Below, one piece after another: positions 34,694 to 44,290 of a stretch of DNA of 64,000 bases (positions within the stretch are counted from its first letter, which is position 1; each line of letters opens with the position of its first letter). Below the pieces are notes generated by a model. That model searched no databases. It saw only the letters and a list, made by a program, of their open reading frames with translations, and was not told the origin of the DNA. This stretch comes from Clostridium intestinale DSM 6191 (GTDB lineage: Bacteria > Bacillota > Clostridia > Clostridiales > Clostridiaceae), in NCBI RefSeq assembly GCF_900130055.1, contig NZ_FQXU01000008.1:1-64000 (forward strand). Reading direction: 5' to 3'. The position numbers and the translations under genes were made by a program.

Positions 34694-35488
34694 ATGGAAA
34701 ACAATGTGTATATGCCTTTTAAAACAGAGATATTAGATATAAAACAACATACTGATATAGAATATACTTTTAGATTATCTTTTGCTGGTGATGTTAAACC
34801 AGGACAATTTTTTGAATTATCACTTCCAAAATACGGAGAAGCGCCTATATCTGTATCAGGAATTGGGGACGGTTATGTAGAGTTAACCATAAGAAGGGTT
34901 GGAGTAGTTACAGACGAAATCTTCAAATACCATGTAGGTCAAAATCTATTTATGAGAGGACCTTATGGTAATGGATTTGAGGTAGAAAACTATGCGCAAA
35001 AAGAAATAGTAGTAGTAGCTGGAGGAACTGGACTATCCCCTGTTAAAGGAATAGTAGATTACTTCTCTAAAAATACTAGTGAAGCTAAGAACTTAACCTT
35101 AGTATCAGGTTTTAAGTCTCCTAAAGACATTTTATTTAAAGATGATATAAAAGAATGGGAAAAGAATATAAACTTAATCATTACTGTAGATGGAGCAGAA
35201 GAAGGTTATGAAGGTAAGGTAGGATTAGTTACAAAATACGTACCTGAACTTGAAATAAAAGATATAGACTCTGTACAAGTTATAGTAGTAGGACCTCCTA
35301 TGATGATGAAGTTTACCGTAGCAGAATTTTTAAAACTAGGAATTAAAGAAGAAAACATTTGGATTTCTCAAGAAAGAAAAATGTGCTGTGGAGTAGGTAA
35401 GTGTGGACACTGTAAAATTGATGACACTTACATATGCCTTGATGGACCAGTATTTAATTATTCAAAAGGTAAATCTTTAATAGATTAA
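34694..35488 (+). CDS. asrB: Anaerobic sulfite reductase subunit B (FAD/NADH)
   Basis: A 264-residue ferredoxin reductase-like protein that takes electrons from NADH. It has an FAD barrel (KPGQFFELSLPKYGEAPISV), the NAD-binding loop VVAGGTGLSPVKG and a C-terminal 2Fe-2S cysteine motif MCCGVGKCGHC with the later Cys in YICLDGP. It abuts asrA. Confidence 0.96.
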   Translation: MENNVYMPFKTEILDIKQHTDIEYTFRLSFAGDVKPGQFFELSLPKYGEAPISVSGIGDGYVELTIRRVGVVTDEIFKYHVGQNLFMRGPYGNGFEVENYAQKEIVVVAGGTGLSPVKGIVDYFSKNTSEAKNLTLVSGFKSPKDILFKDDIKEWEKNINLIITVDGAEEGYEGKVGLVTKYVPELEIKDIDSVQVIVVGPPMMMKFTVAEFLKLGIKEENIWISQERKMCCGVGKCGHCKIDDTYICLDGPVFNYSKGKSLID

Positions 35489-35500
35489 GGAGGGGAAGTT

Positions 35501-36466
35501 ATGATAGATATAAATACAAAAGCTTTAAAAAAGAATGCATTTAGAGTTACTAAAAAAAGAGGATTAACTGCCTCAAGAGTAAGAGTTCCAGGTGGACATT
35601 TAAAGGCTGAATACTTAGGCTTAATCCAAGAGATTGCAGATAAATATGGTAACGGAACTGTACATTTAACTACAAGACAAGGTTTCGAAATACCAGATGT
35701 AGATATGGAAGATATTCCAGAAGTAAATGAACTTCTTCAACCAATAATTGAAGGTTTAGAAATAAACCAAGAAGTACCAGGAAAGGGATATACAGCAGCT
35801 GGAACAAGAAACGTATCCGCATGTATAGGGAATAGAGTTTGCCCTTTTGCTAATTATGATACTTCAGGATTTGCTAAAAGAATAGAAAAAGATATATTCC
35901 CAAATGATCTTCACTTTAAAGTTGCTTTAACAGGATGTCCTAATGATTGTATGAAAGTTAGAATGCATGACTTCGGAATAATAGGAATGACAGAGCCTCA
36001 ATACGAATCTTATAGATGCATAGGCTGCCAAGCTTGCGTAACTAACTGTAAGAAAAGAGCAACAGGAGCCTTGAAATTCGAAAACTTTAAGGTTGTAAGA
36101 GACCATGAAAAATGTATTGGTTGCGGAGAATGTGTAGGTAAATGCCCAACAGGAGCATGGACAAGAAGCGAAAGTAAGTATTATAGACTAGCTATCATGG
36201 GAAGAACAGGTAAGAAAAATCCTAGATTAGCTGAAGACTTTATAATATGGGCTGATGAAGATAGCATAAGAAAAATAATAATAAATACTTATGCTTATGT
36301 TACTGAATATATAGATAAAGATGCTCCAGGTGGAAAAGAGCATATAGGATATATTATCGATAGAACAGGATTTGAAGAATATAAAAAATGGGCTTTAAAA
36401 GATGTAGAGCTTAATGAAAAAGCTGTAATGAAAGAGAATATATACTGGAGTGGAATAAGATATTAA
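35501..36466 (+). CDS. asrC: Anaerobic sulfite reductase subunit C (siroheme)
   Basis: The 321-residue catalytic subunit that reduces sulfite to sulfide. The siroheme/4Fe-4S ligands are in ACIGNRVCPF and TGCPNDC; two further ferredoxin clusters follow (CIGCQACVTNC, CIGCGECVGKCP). It needs siroheme, and the genes to make it lie from 41.6 to 48.8 kb. GGAGG precedes the ATG. It ends the asr operon. Confidence 0.96.
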   Translation: MIDINTKALKKNAFRVTKKRGLTASRVRVPGGHLKAEYLGLIQEIADKYGNGTVHLTTRQGFEIPDVDMEDIPEVNELLQPIIEGLEINQEVPGKGYTAAGTRNVSACIGNRVCPFANYDTSGFAKRIEKDIFPNDLHFKVALTGCPNDCMKVRMHDFGIIGMTEPQYESYRCIGCQACVTNCKKRATGALKFENFKVVRDHEKCIGCGECVGKCPTGAWTRSESKYYRLAIMGRTGKKNPRLAEDFIIWADEDSIRKIIINTYAYVTEYIDKDAPGGKEHIGYIIDRTGFEEYKKWALKDVELNEKAVMKENIYWSGIRY

Positions 36467-36470
36467 TTTA

Positions 36471-36500
36471 AGGTCAGTCTCTAATGAGGCTGACTTTTTA
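36471..36500 (+). terminator. Terminator of asr operon
   Basis: GTCAGTCTC (36473-36481) pairs with GAGGCTGAC (36486-36494), TAAT loop, T5 run. Confidence 0.9.
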
Positions 36501-36510
36501 AATGGAAAAG

Positions 36511-36543
36511 TGAATAATGAGTGAGAAGAAAAAGTAGACTACC
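36511..36543 (+). repeat. 33-bp direct repeat, left copy
   Basis: Identical at 31 of 33 positions with 41186-41218. The two copies bracket the bgl PTS operon and each follows a terminator. Confidence 0.85.
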
Positions 36544-36616
36544 TATTGAATAGTTGAATAGCATCCTTGGAATTTAACAGGAATATAATGGATGATATAA
36601 ATTTAGTAGAATAGTA

Positions 36617-36662
36617 TTGACAAGTTTATTAGTGAATGCTAATATTTATTTAAACGTTTTAT
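36617..36662 (+). promoter_or_regulatory. bgl operon promoter with possible cre site
   Basis: TTGACA (36617-36622) and TAATAT (36640-36645) are 17 bases apart. TTTAAACGTTTTAT at 36649-36662, over the likely start site, is a partial match to a CcpA cre box, which would fit catabolite repression of a beta-glucoside PTS. Confidence 0.65.
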
Positions 36663-36697
36663 TAATACTATTTAGTAATATTATTAAAGTAAATATA

Positions 36698-36775
36698 AGG
36701 ATTGTTACTCTCTTAGAGGCATTACCAAAACGACAATTATTTTGTCTTGTTTTGAATACCTAAGAGAGTTTTTTT
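36698..36775 (+). promoter_or_regulatory. LicT-type antiterminator (RAT) and terminator 1
   Basis: AGGATTGTTACT followed by AGAGGCATTACC (36698-36726) matches the RNA antiterminator bound by LicT/SacY. It overlaps the left arm (ACTCTCTTAG, 36707-36716) of a long terminator whose right arm is CTAAGAGAGT (36760-36769), then T7. Bound LicT would let transcription enter the operon. Confidence 0.9.
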
Positions 36776-36794
36776 GTTTGTAAAGGAGAAAAAT

Positions 36795-37274
36795 ATGTTT
36801 GATATATTTAAAAAGAAAAAAGATAATGATTTATACGCACCAGTAACTGGAGAAATTATTGCACTAGAAAATGTACCAGATAAAATGTTTGCAGATAAGC
36901 TTATGGGAGAAGGTATAGGCTTTAGATTTGATGGAAATACAGTGTGTGCACCTTGTGATGGAGAAATTTCAATGATTGCGAGTACTTTACATGCTTTTGG
37001 AATTACTACTACAAATGGCGCAGAGATTTTAGTACATATTGGACTTGATACAGTAGAACTAAATGGAAAAGGATTTAAGGTAATATCAGAAGCTGGTAAG
37101 AAGGTTAAAAAGGGAACACCTGTTATTGAAATAGATAGAGGGTTTATGGAACAAAATAATATTAACTTAATTACACCTATGATTATAACAAATAGTGACA
37201 ATTTCAATTTTGATATTGAAGAAGGGGATAAACAAGTTATAGCTGGAGAGAGCAAGGTGATTCACTTTAAATAA
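36795..37274 (+). CDS. PTS EIIA, glucose/beta-glucoside (crr-like)
   Basis: A 159-residue soluble phosphocarrier. Its phospho-accepting histidine is in LVHIGLDTVELNGKGF and the second active-site histidine in LHAFGITTTNG. It passes phosphate from HPr to the EIIBC protein encoded two genes on, which lacks its own EIIA domain. The start at 36795 follows AAAGGAG; the frame to 36774 runs into the terminator and is rejected. It is first in the bgl operon behind RAT 1. Confidence 0.93.
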   Translation: MFDIFKKKKDNDLYAPVTGEIIALENVPDKMFADKLMGEGIGFRFDGNTVCAPCDGEISMIASTLHAFGITTTNGAEILVHIGLDTVELNGKGFKVISEAGKKVKKGTPVIEIDRGFMEQNNINLITPMIITNSDNFNFDIEEGDKQVIAGESKVIHFK

Positions 37275-37288
37275 TAGGAGGATTATTC

Positions 37289-38122
37289 ATGAAGGTTATC
37301 AAAAAAATCAATAATAATGTAGCTGTTTGCTTGGATAAGAAAGGTCATGAACTAATTGCCTTTGGAAAAGGAATAGGATTTCCATCAATGCCTTATCATA
37401 TAACAGATCTCAGCTCTATTTCTATGACATTTTATAAAATGGATAAAAGTTATTATAAGCTACTACAAGAAATACCAGAAGAAATATTTGAAGTGTCAGC
37501 TATAATTGCTAAAAAAGCTCAGATGACTCTTGATTGTAATTTAAATCCTAATCTATTACCTGGGCTTGCAGATCACATAAATTTTGCATTAAAGCGTATG
37601 GAAAAGTTTAAAGAGATGAAGATGTTATTTTCTTATGATGTAGAAAAACTATATCCATTAGAGACATCTCTAGGAAGATATGCAGTTAAACTAGTCCAAG
37701 AAAAATTGTCAGTGAAATTACCTGAGAGTGAAATTACTAATATAGCAATGCATTTTGTAAATGCAGAAGAAGAAAGTGTTAATGAAAAGGCGACTTTAGA
37801 TGCAGAGCAATTAATTGAAGAGCTTACAGAAATTATTGAAGGTGAATTTGATACCAAGATTAATCGGAAAGGGTTTAATTACAATAGATTTGTAATACAT
37901 TTAAGATATTATTTAAAACGAATTGAAGAAAAGAAGCAATTTATAGATGATAATGGTGTACTTTTTAGAACTATGAAAGAAGAACTTCCTAAGATATATG
38001 AATGTGCAGTTAAGATTAGTGCAGTTATTGATAAAAGGCTGAATTCAAAAATTACTGAAGATGAGACATTGTATTTAATGATGCATATTAATCGTATTCT
38101 AAAAAACAATACAATAATTTGA
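37289..38122 (+). CDS. licT: BglG/LicT-family transcription antiterminator
   Basis: A 277-residue RNA-binding regulator. The co-antiterminator domain (MKVIKKINNNVAVCLDKKGH) is followed by two PRD modules with the histidines phosphorylated by the PTS (PGLADHINFALKR, MHFVNAEE; later FVIHLRYYLKR, LMMHINRIL). In the presence of beta-glucoside it should bind the two RAT sites at 36698 and 38122 and prevent termination, including before its own gene. GGAGG lies before the ATG. Confidence 0.95.
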   Translation: MKVIKKINNNVAVCLDKKGHELIAFGKGIGFPSMPYHITDLSSISMTFYKMDKSYYKLLQEIPEEIFEVSAIIAKKAQMTLDCNLNPNLLPGLADHINFALKRMEKFKEMKMLFSYDVEKLYPLETSLGRYAVKLVQEKLSVKLPESEITNIAMHFVNAEEESVNEKATLDAEQLIEELTEIIEGEFDTKINRKGFNYNRFVIHLRYYLKRIEEKKQFIDDNGVLFRTMKEELPKIYECAVKISAVIDKRLNSKITEDETLYLMMHINRILKNNTII

Positions 38123-38192
38123 GGATTGTAACTCTAAGGGAGGCATTACCGAATTTGACACGAAAAATAATTGTGTCATTTCGGTTTTTATT
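38122..38192 (+). promoter_or_regulatory. LicT-type antiterminator (RAT) and terminator 2
   Basis: AGGATTGTAACT followed by GGAGGCATTACC (38122-38150) matches RAT 1 at most positions. It overlaps the left arm of a terminator (CCGAA..GACAC with GTGTCA..TTCGG, 38149-38184) followed by TTTTTATTTT. It gives a second check before bglP-bglA. Confidence 0.9.
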
Positions 38193-38246
38193 TTACGTCA
38201 AAATAATTATTGTTTGTAAAATATAAATAAAAAGAGGAGAAGAAAC

Positions 38247-39626
38247 ATGGCGAAGAGAGAAAGATATGAAGAACTTGCAACAAAGGTTTTAGAGTTAGTG
38301 GGCGGAAAGGATAATATAAGTCATTTGGGTCATTGTATGACACGCTTAAGATTTAGTTTAAAAGATACTAGTGTTGTTGACCTGAACGAGATTCAAAAAA
38401 TAAACGGGGTAATTGGAGCACAATGGTCTAATGATCAATTACAAATTATTATAGGACAATCGGTTGGAGATGCTTATAAATTAGTCTGCTTAAAAGCTGG
38501 AATATCAGCTGAAAAAGCTATAGATGAAAATTTAGATACTAAAAAGAAGTTTGGATTCGGAGCAGTTATAGATGGTATTTCTGGAAGCTTGATGCCATTA
38601 ATACCAGCGTTAATTGGTGCTGGTATGTTAAAAGTTATTATCATTTTAGGTGAGATGGCTGGATTTTTAACTAAAGATATGCCTACTTATAATGTGCTAG
38701 CCTTTGCTGCTGATGCAGGATTTTATTTTCTTCCTATATTTTTAGGAGCAACAGCTGCAAATAAGTTTAAAACTAATATGGGTCTAGGAATGTTATTAGG
38801 TGCAATCTTAATACATCCTACGATTGTAGCTAATGTTGCAGGTGGAGTAGGAATGTCTATATTCGGTATTCCTGTTTATGGAGCAACCTATGCAAGTACT
38901 ATTTTCCCTATAATTATGGCTGTATTTGTAATGTCATATGTTGAAAAATTCTTTCAAAAAATATCACCAGATTCAGTCAAAGCAATAGTAGTACCATTGG
39001 GAACTATTTTAATAATGTTACCACTAACACTATGCCTAATTGGACCAGCGGGTGCTTTTTTAGGAACTTATTTAGCAAAAGCAATTATGTGGTTATATAA
39101 TACAACAGGTTTCTTTGGAGTTGCACTTTTAGCAGCTGTATATCCAGTTTTAGTTATAACAGGTATGCATGGAGCTCTAGTTCCTTATATGTTCCAATCA
39201 TTTGCAGCATTTGGATATGAGCCGATTGTTTGTGTTGCAGGTGTGCTTTCTAACATTAATCAAGGAGCAGCAGCTGCCGCTGTAGCAGTAAAGTGTAAAA
39301 ATAAAAGTACAAAATCAACAGCAGCATCTAGTGCCATTACAGCAGTTGTAGGTGGAGTAACAGAGCCTGCAATGTTTGGTATTAATATGAGATTAAAGAA
39401 ACCATTATATGCAGCAATGATAGGAAATTTCTGTGGAGCAGCTTTTGCAGGGTTAATGAAAGTATACACATATGCATTTGCAGGAAGTGCGGGGATTTTT
39501 GGAGTTGCAGGTTTTATAGGACCAACAAAAATGAATGTGATTTATATGGGAATAAGTGTTTTAATTGGATTTGTAGTAACATTTATTGTAACCTTATTTA
39601 TCTACAAAGGTGAAGATATATATTAA
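38247..39626 (+). CDS. bglP: PTS EIIBC, beta-glucoside specific
   Basis: A 459-residue membrane protein. The EIIB domain (1-85) has its phospho-cysteine in LGHCMTRLRFSLKD; the EIIC domain follows with about ten helices and the motifs GVTEPAMFGINMR and TGMHGALVPYM. Usual BglP/BglF proteins of about 620 residues have EIIA fused at the C-terminus; here that domain is encoded separately at 36795. GAGGAG lies before the ATG. bglA starts 19 bases after it ends. Confidence 0.94.
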   Translation: MAKRERYEELATKVLELVGGKDNISHLGHCMTRLRFSLKDTSVVDLNEIQKINGVIGAQWSNDQLQIIIGQSVGDAYKLVCLKAGISAEKAIDENLDTKKKFGFGAVIDGISGSLMPLIPALIGAGMLKVIIILGEMAGFLTKDMPTYNVLAFAADAGFYFLPIFLGATAANKFKTNMGLGMLLGAILIHPTIVANVAGGVGMSIFGIPVYGATYASTIFPIIMAVFVMSYVEKFFQKISPDSVKAIVVPLGTILIMLPLTLCLIGPAGAFLGTYLAKAIMWLYNTTGFFGVALLAAVYPVLVITGMHGALVPYMFQSFAAFGYEPIVCVAGVLSNINQGAAAAAVAVKCKNKSTKSTAASSAITAVVGGVTEPAMFGINMRLKKPLYAAMIGNFCGAAFAGLMKVYTYAFAGSAGIFGVAGFIGPTKMNVIYMGISVLIGFVVTFIVTLFIYKGEDIY

Positions 39627-39630
39627 ATAG

Positions 39631-41091
<1,461 letters not shown>

Positions 41092-41128
41092 TTATTTCTA
41101 AGAATTAAAAATAATAATTTATATATTA

Positions 41129-41167
41129 AGGAGTTGTAGCTTTAGGTTAATTAGGGCTCAGCTCCTT
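41129..41167 (+). terminator. Terminator of bgl operon
   Basis: AAGGAG (41129-41134) with CTCCTT (41162-41167) closes a longer imperfect stem that includes TAGC/GGCT, followed by TTTTTGTTTTTT. Its 5' arm GGAGTTGTAGC resembles a decayed RAT. Confidence 0.75.
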
Positions 41168-41185
41168 TTTGTTTTTTATAAAAGA

Positions 41186-41218
41186 TGAATAATGAGTAGG
41201 AAGAAAAAGTAGACTACC
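41186..41218 (+). repeat. 33-bp direct repeat, right copy
   Basis: Matches 36511-36543 at 31 of 33 positions; it lies just after the bgl terminator. Confidence 0.85.
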
Positions 41219-41221
41219 CTA

Positions 41222-41282
41222 TGTCAAAGTGTCAAAGTGTCAAAGTGTCAAAGTGTCAAAGTGTCAAAGTGTCAAAGTGTCA
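41222..41282. repeat. 8-bp tandem repeat TGTCAAAG, seven copies
   Basis: Seven perfect TGTCAAAG units fill 41222-41277, followed by a partial unit TGTCA. The unit is not a multiple of three and the array is intergenic. The apparent reading frame across it is an artefact. Such arrays vary in length by slippage. Confidence 0.95.
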
Positions 41283-41302
41283 TTATGTTGTTGTTTTGTA
41301 CT

Positions 41303-41345
41303 TAGAAGGAATTTGATGAAACTCTTGAGGCGAAGAGTTTTTAAA
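41303..41345 (+). repeat. Interspersed hairpin repeat, copy 4
   Basis: The flank AGAAGGAATTTGAT is followed by stem GAAACTCTT (41318-41326), loop GAGGCG and stem AAGAGTTTT (41333-41341). The 3' CTACAG flank is absent. Confidence 0.75.
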
Positions 41346-41352
41346 AATTATT

Positions 41353-41408
41353 TTGCGCAATTACGCAATTGCGCAATTGCGCAAAACATCAAAACAACAA
41401 TTGCGCAA
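41353..41408. repeat. TTGCGCAA 8-mer array
   Basis: Four consecutive palindromic 8-mers (TTGCGCAA, TTACGCAA, TTGCGCAA, TTGCGCAA; 41353-41384) and a fifth at 41401-41408. It follows a hairpin repeat, as does the pair of TTGCGCAA at 60198-60213. The 170 bases from here to hemA contain no gene that I can support. Confidence 0.9.
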
Positions 41409-41578
41409 AACCACAATTGATCAAGTTAATTAATTCAGAGAAGAAAATTTTGAGAAGGATGACTTTTTTAATCCCATCTTTCCTAGAGGGATACTTAAAC
41501 TATGAAAACAAACCTTTAAATATAGAAGAGGTTGGTATAAAATGAGTATAGTGAGTTTCCTTAAAAGGAGAGAAAAGA

Positions 41579-42775
41579 ATGATTCAGCTAATCGGAATAT
41601 TAAAAGGAACAAGTGTAGATATAAGGGAAAAGTTTGTTATTAGAGATAAATATATATTAGATAAAGTTATTAATATTAAGGAATTCTGTAATGAAGTATT
41701 GATAATAAATACATGTAATAGAACAGAAATATACTTTGACTCTGAGGATTCAAGTCATGAGATTTTATATAATATATTTAAAACTTTAGAATGGGATAAA
41801 GAATTAAGAGAATACATATTTCATATTAAAGAGGAAAAGGTTGTTAAGCATATAATGGAGCTTGCATGTGGCCTTCACTCTAAAATTTTAGGAGAAGACC
41901 AGATTCTTTCTCAGATTAAAGAAGCCTATGATAATTCTCTAAATGTAAAAGGGCTTCATGGAAATCTTCAGCGTTTATTTCAAGAGGCAATAACTTGTGG
42001 TAAGGAATTTAGAAATGAGGCTAAGTTATATGAAATACCAGTATCTTATCCATCTATAGCTGTAAACAAAGCACTTAAAGAGGGAATTAAGAACTTCATG
42101 GTAATAGGATATGGAGACATGGGAAGCCTAGCTGTGAAATATATATTAACCCATAATATAGATAGTTTATATATAGTAGTCAGAAATAAAAGTTCAGTAA
42201 AAAACATAGATGATAAGAGGGTTAAAATTATAACTTTTGAGGAGAAAAATGAAATATTAAAGGATGTTAGGTGTATAATAGGGTGCACATCTGCTCCCCA
42301 TACAGTATTAAAAAACAGAGAATTACCAAAAGGGGAAAGATATTTAATATTTGACCTTGCTATGCCTAGAGATATTGAAGAGAGTATAGCTTTAAGAGAT
42401 GATGCTGAAGTTTATGACATAGACAGTATAGCTCTTATAGATGAAGAAAATAAAAAACTTAGAAAAGAAAAAATGAATAAAAATAGATTTATAATAGATA
42501 AGTATATAGAAAGTTTTGAAACTTGGAAAGACATTAGGGAAATAACTCCTTACATAAAAAAGATGAAGGAAAATGCTAATAAGATAGCTGAAGAGAGAAT
42601 AGAGACCTTTAATAATAAGCTTTCATCTAAAGATCCTAAAAGGTTAGCAGATAATCTTATAAAAAGTACTTCACATTACTATGTAAATAGAGCTATTGAA
42701 GTTCTTAAAGAAGAGCGTTTAAAGGGAAGTGATGAGGAATGTCTAAGGATAATAGAGAAGATATTTATGAATTAG
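41579..42775 (+). CDS. hemA: Glutamyl-tRNA reductase
   Basis: A 398-residue enzyme for the first step of the C5 tetrapyrrole pathway: NADPH reduction of glutamyl-tRNA to glutamate-1-semialdehyde. The nucleophilic cysteine is Cys46 in NTCNRTE; the GLHSKILGEDQILSQIK segment and the NADP loop MVIGYGDMGSLAVKY are typical. GGAGAG precedes the ATG. First gene of the hem cluster; its end overlaps the next gene by 37 bases. Confidence 0.95.
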   Translation: MIQLIGILKGTSVDIREKFVIRDKYILDKVINIKEFCNEVLIINTCNRTEIYFDSEDSSHEILYNIFKTLEWDKELREYIFHIKEEKVVKHIMELACGLHSKILGEDQILSQIKEAYDNSLNVKGLHGNLQRLFQEAITCGKEFRNEAKLYEIPVSYPSIAVNKALKEGIKNFMVIGYGDMGSLAVKYILTHNIDSLYIVVRNKSSVKNIDDKRVKIITFEEKNEILKDVRCIIGCTSAPHTVLKNRELPKGERYLIFDLAMPRDIEESIALRDDAEVYDIDSIALIDEENKKLRKEKMNKNRFIIDKYIESFETWKDIREITPYIKKMKENANKIAEERIETFNNKLSSKDPKRLADNLIKSTSHYYVNRAIEVLKEERLKGSDEECLRIIEKIFMN

Positions 42776-43395
42776 AGTTTATGTTTCTTTCCCTGATTCC
42801 TAAAAAAATTAAAGTAGGGATTATAGGGGGAGGAAGAGCTGCGGCTATAAAGACAGCTAGTTTTTTAGAACGTGGATGTAATGTTGAGGTTTTAGCAAAA
42901 GATTTTGTTGATAGTTTTGAAAATTTTAATGAAGTTGAGCTTATAGTAGGTTCATATCAATCTGATTTTATTATAGATAAACATATAATAGTAATAGCTA
43001 TAGATGATGAGAAGGTTGTTAAGGAAATAATTTCCCAATGCGAAGAGCAGGCTAAAATATTTATAAATGCAGGCAATTACAGACATGGAAATGCTGCCAT
43101 GTCTATTCAAGATTCCCTGGGAAATATTAACTTTGCTTTAAATACTAAAGGTGGAAATCCTAAAGCTTCTCTTATGATAAAAGAGGAAATAAAAAATAAC
43201 CTTAAAGAATATGATGAATTTATTGGATTTATAAATAAACTTAGGAGTAAGGCTAAAGAATTTAATGAATATAAACAGGAAATAATAAGCTTTATTGCTA
43301 CAGAAGATTATAAGTTTATGTGGGAAAAAAGAAAAGAAAAAGAATGTTTACTTTTATTTTTTAAGGAAGAGTTAGTACATAGATTATTTAATTAA
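42739..43395 (+). CDS. Precorrin-2 dehydrogenase / siroheme synthase domain
   Basis: A 218-residue protein with a Rossmann fold (KVGIIGGGRAAAIKTASFLE) and the siroheme-synthase middle region (FINAGNYRHGNAAMSIQDSL, ALNTKGGNPKASLMIKEEI). It oxidises precorrin-2 to sirohydrochlorin and may insert iron. The ATG at 42739 overlaps hemA by 37 bases; an ATG at 42781 would give a shorter protein beginning at MFLSLIPKK and cannot be excluded. Its place within the hem cluster fits siroheme supply. Confidence 0.85.
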   Translation: MSKDNREDIYELEFMFLSLIPKKIKVGIIGGGRAAAIKTASFLERGCNVEVLAKDFVDSFENFNEVELIVGSYQSDFIIDKHIIVIAIDDEKVVKEIISQCEEQAKIFINAGNYRHGNAAMSIQDSLGNINFALNTKGGNPKASLMIKEEIKNNLKEYDEFIGFINKLRSKAKEFNEYKQEIISFIATEDYKFMWEKRKEKECLLLFFKEELVHRLFN

Positions 43396-43407
43396 GTGGA
43401 GGAGATT

Positions 43408-44280
43408 ATGAGTTTAATTATTGCTACTAGAAAAAGTAAACTAGCTCAAGCCCAGACGGAGTTAGTTATGGAATTATTGAATAAAACTCATGGAATTAAT
43501 AGTGAAAAGCTTCTTATAGTTACAGAAGGAGATAGAAGACTTGATGTAACTTTAGATAAGATTGGTGGAAAAGGCGTTTTTGTTAAGGATATAGAACTGG
43601 CTTTATTAGAGGAGAGAGCTCATGGAGCTGTTCATAGTATGAAGGATGTTCCTTATGCTTTAGATGATGCCTTTATGATTGCAGCTGTTCCAGAAAGAGA
43701 AGATGTAAGAGATGTATTTATATCAAGAGAAGGAATAGATTTTAAAGAACTTAAAACAGGAGCTAAAATAGGAACTAGCAGTATAAGAAGAGCAGGCCAA
43801 CTTAAAAAGTTACGTAATGATTTAGATATAGTTCCTATTAGAGGAAATGTTCAGACAAGATTAGAGAAAATGAAGACTCAAAACTTAGATGGAATAATAT
43901 TAGCAGCAGCTGGATTAAAGAGATTAGGTTTAGAGGATATTATAACTACTTATTTTGACCCTAAGGAGATGTTACCAGCAGTAGGGCAAGGGGCATTAGG
44001 AATAGAGGTTCTTAAAAATAGTGATAAGAGAGCCTTGTTTGAAGGTTTAGACAATAAAGAAGTTAGATGTGTTTTAGAGGCTGAAAGAAGCTTTATGAGG
44101 ACATTAAATGGGGATTGCCACACGTTAATAGGTATATATAGCGAAGTTAAAGGGGATGACCTTTATATGATCGGAACCTACGATATTGATGGACAGATAA
44201 TTAAAAAAGATATATTAGGAAATAAAGAAGATAATATAGATTTAGGAAAAAGATTGGCTAATCTTATATTAAAAGCTTAA
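43408..44280 (+). CDS. hemC: Hydroxymethylbilane synthase (porphobilinogen deaminase)
   Basis: A 290-residue enzyme joining four porphobilinogens into hydroxymethylbilane. Motifs include [38 protein letters not shown] and [11 protein letters not shown]; the dipyrromethane-carrying cysteine is in NGDCHTLIG. The start at 43408 has GGAGGAG upstream; the GTG at 43396 is part of that site. Confidence 0.95.
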   Translation: MSLIIATRKSKLAQAQTELVMELLNKTHGINSEKLLIVTEGDRRLDVTLDKIGGKGVFVKDIELALLEERAHGAVHSMKDVPYALDDAFMIAAVPEREDVRDVFISREGIDFKELKTGAKIGTSSIRRAGQLKKLRNDLDIVPIRGNVQTRLEKMKTQNLDGIILAAAGLKRLGLEDIITTYFDPKEMLPAVGQGALGIEVLKNSDKRALFEGLDNKEVRCVLEAERSFMRTLNGDCHTLIGIYSEVKGDDLYMIGTYDIDGQIIKKDILGNKEDNIDLGKRLANLILKA

Positions 44281-44290
44281 GGAGGAGAAA

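Noticed and set aside
41229-41420. Reading frame of 63 codons over the TGTCAAAG and TTGCGCAA arrays
   Set aside because: It is created by the 8-bp repeats, has no ribosome site and a low-complexity product.
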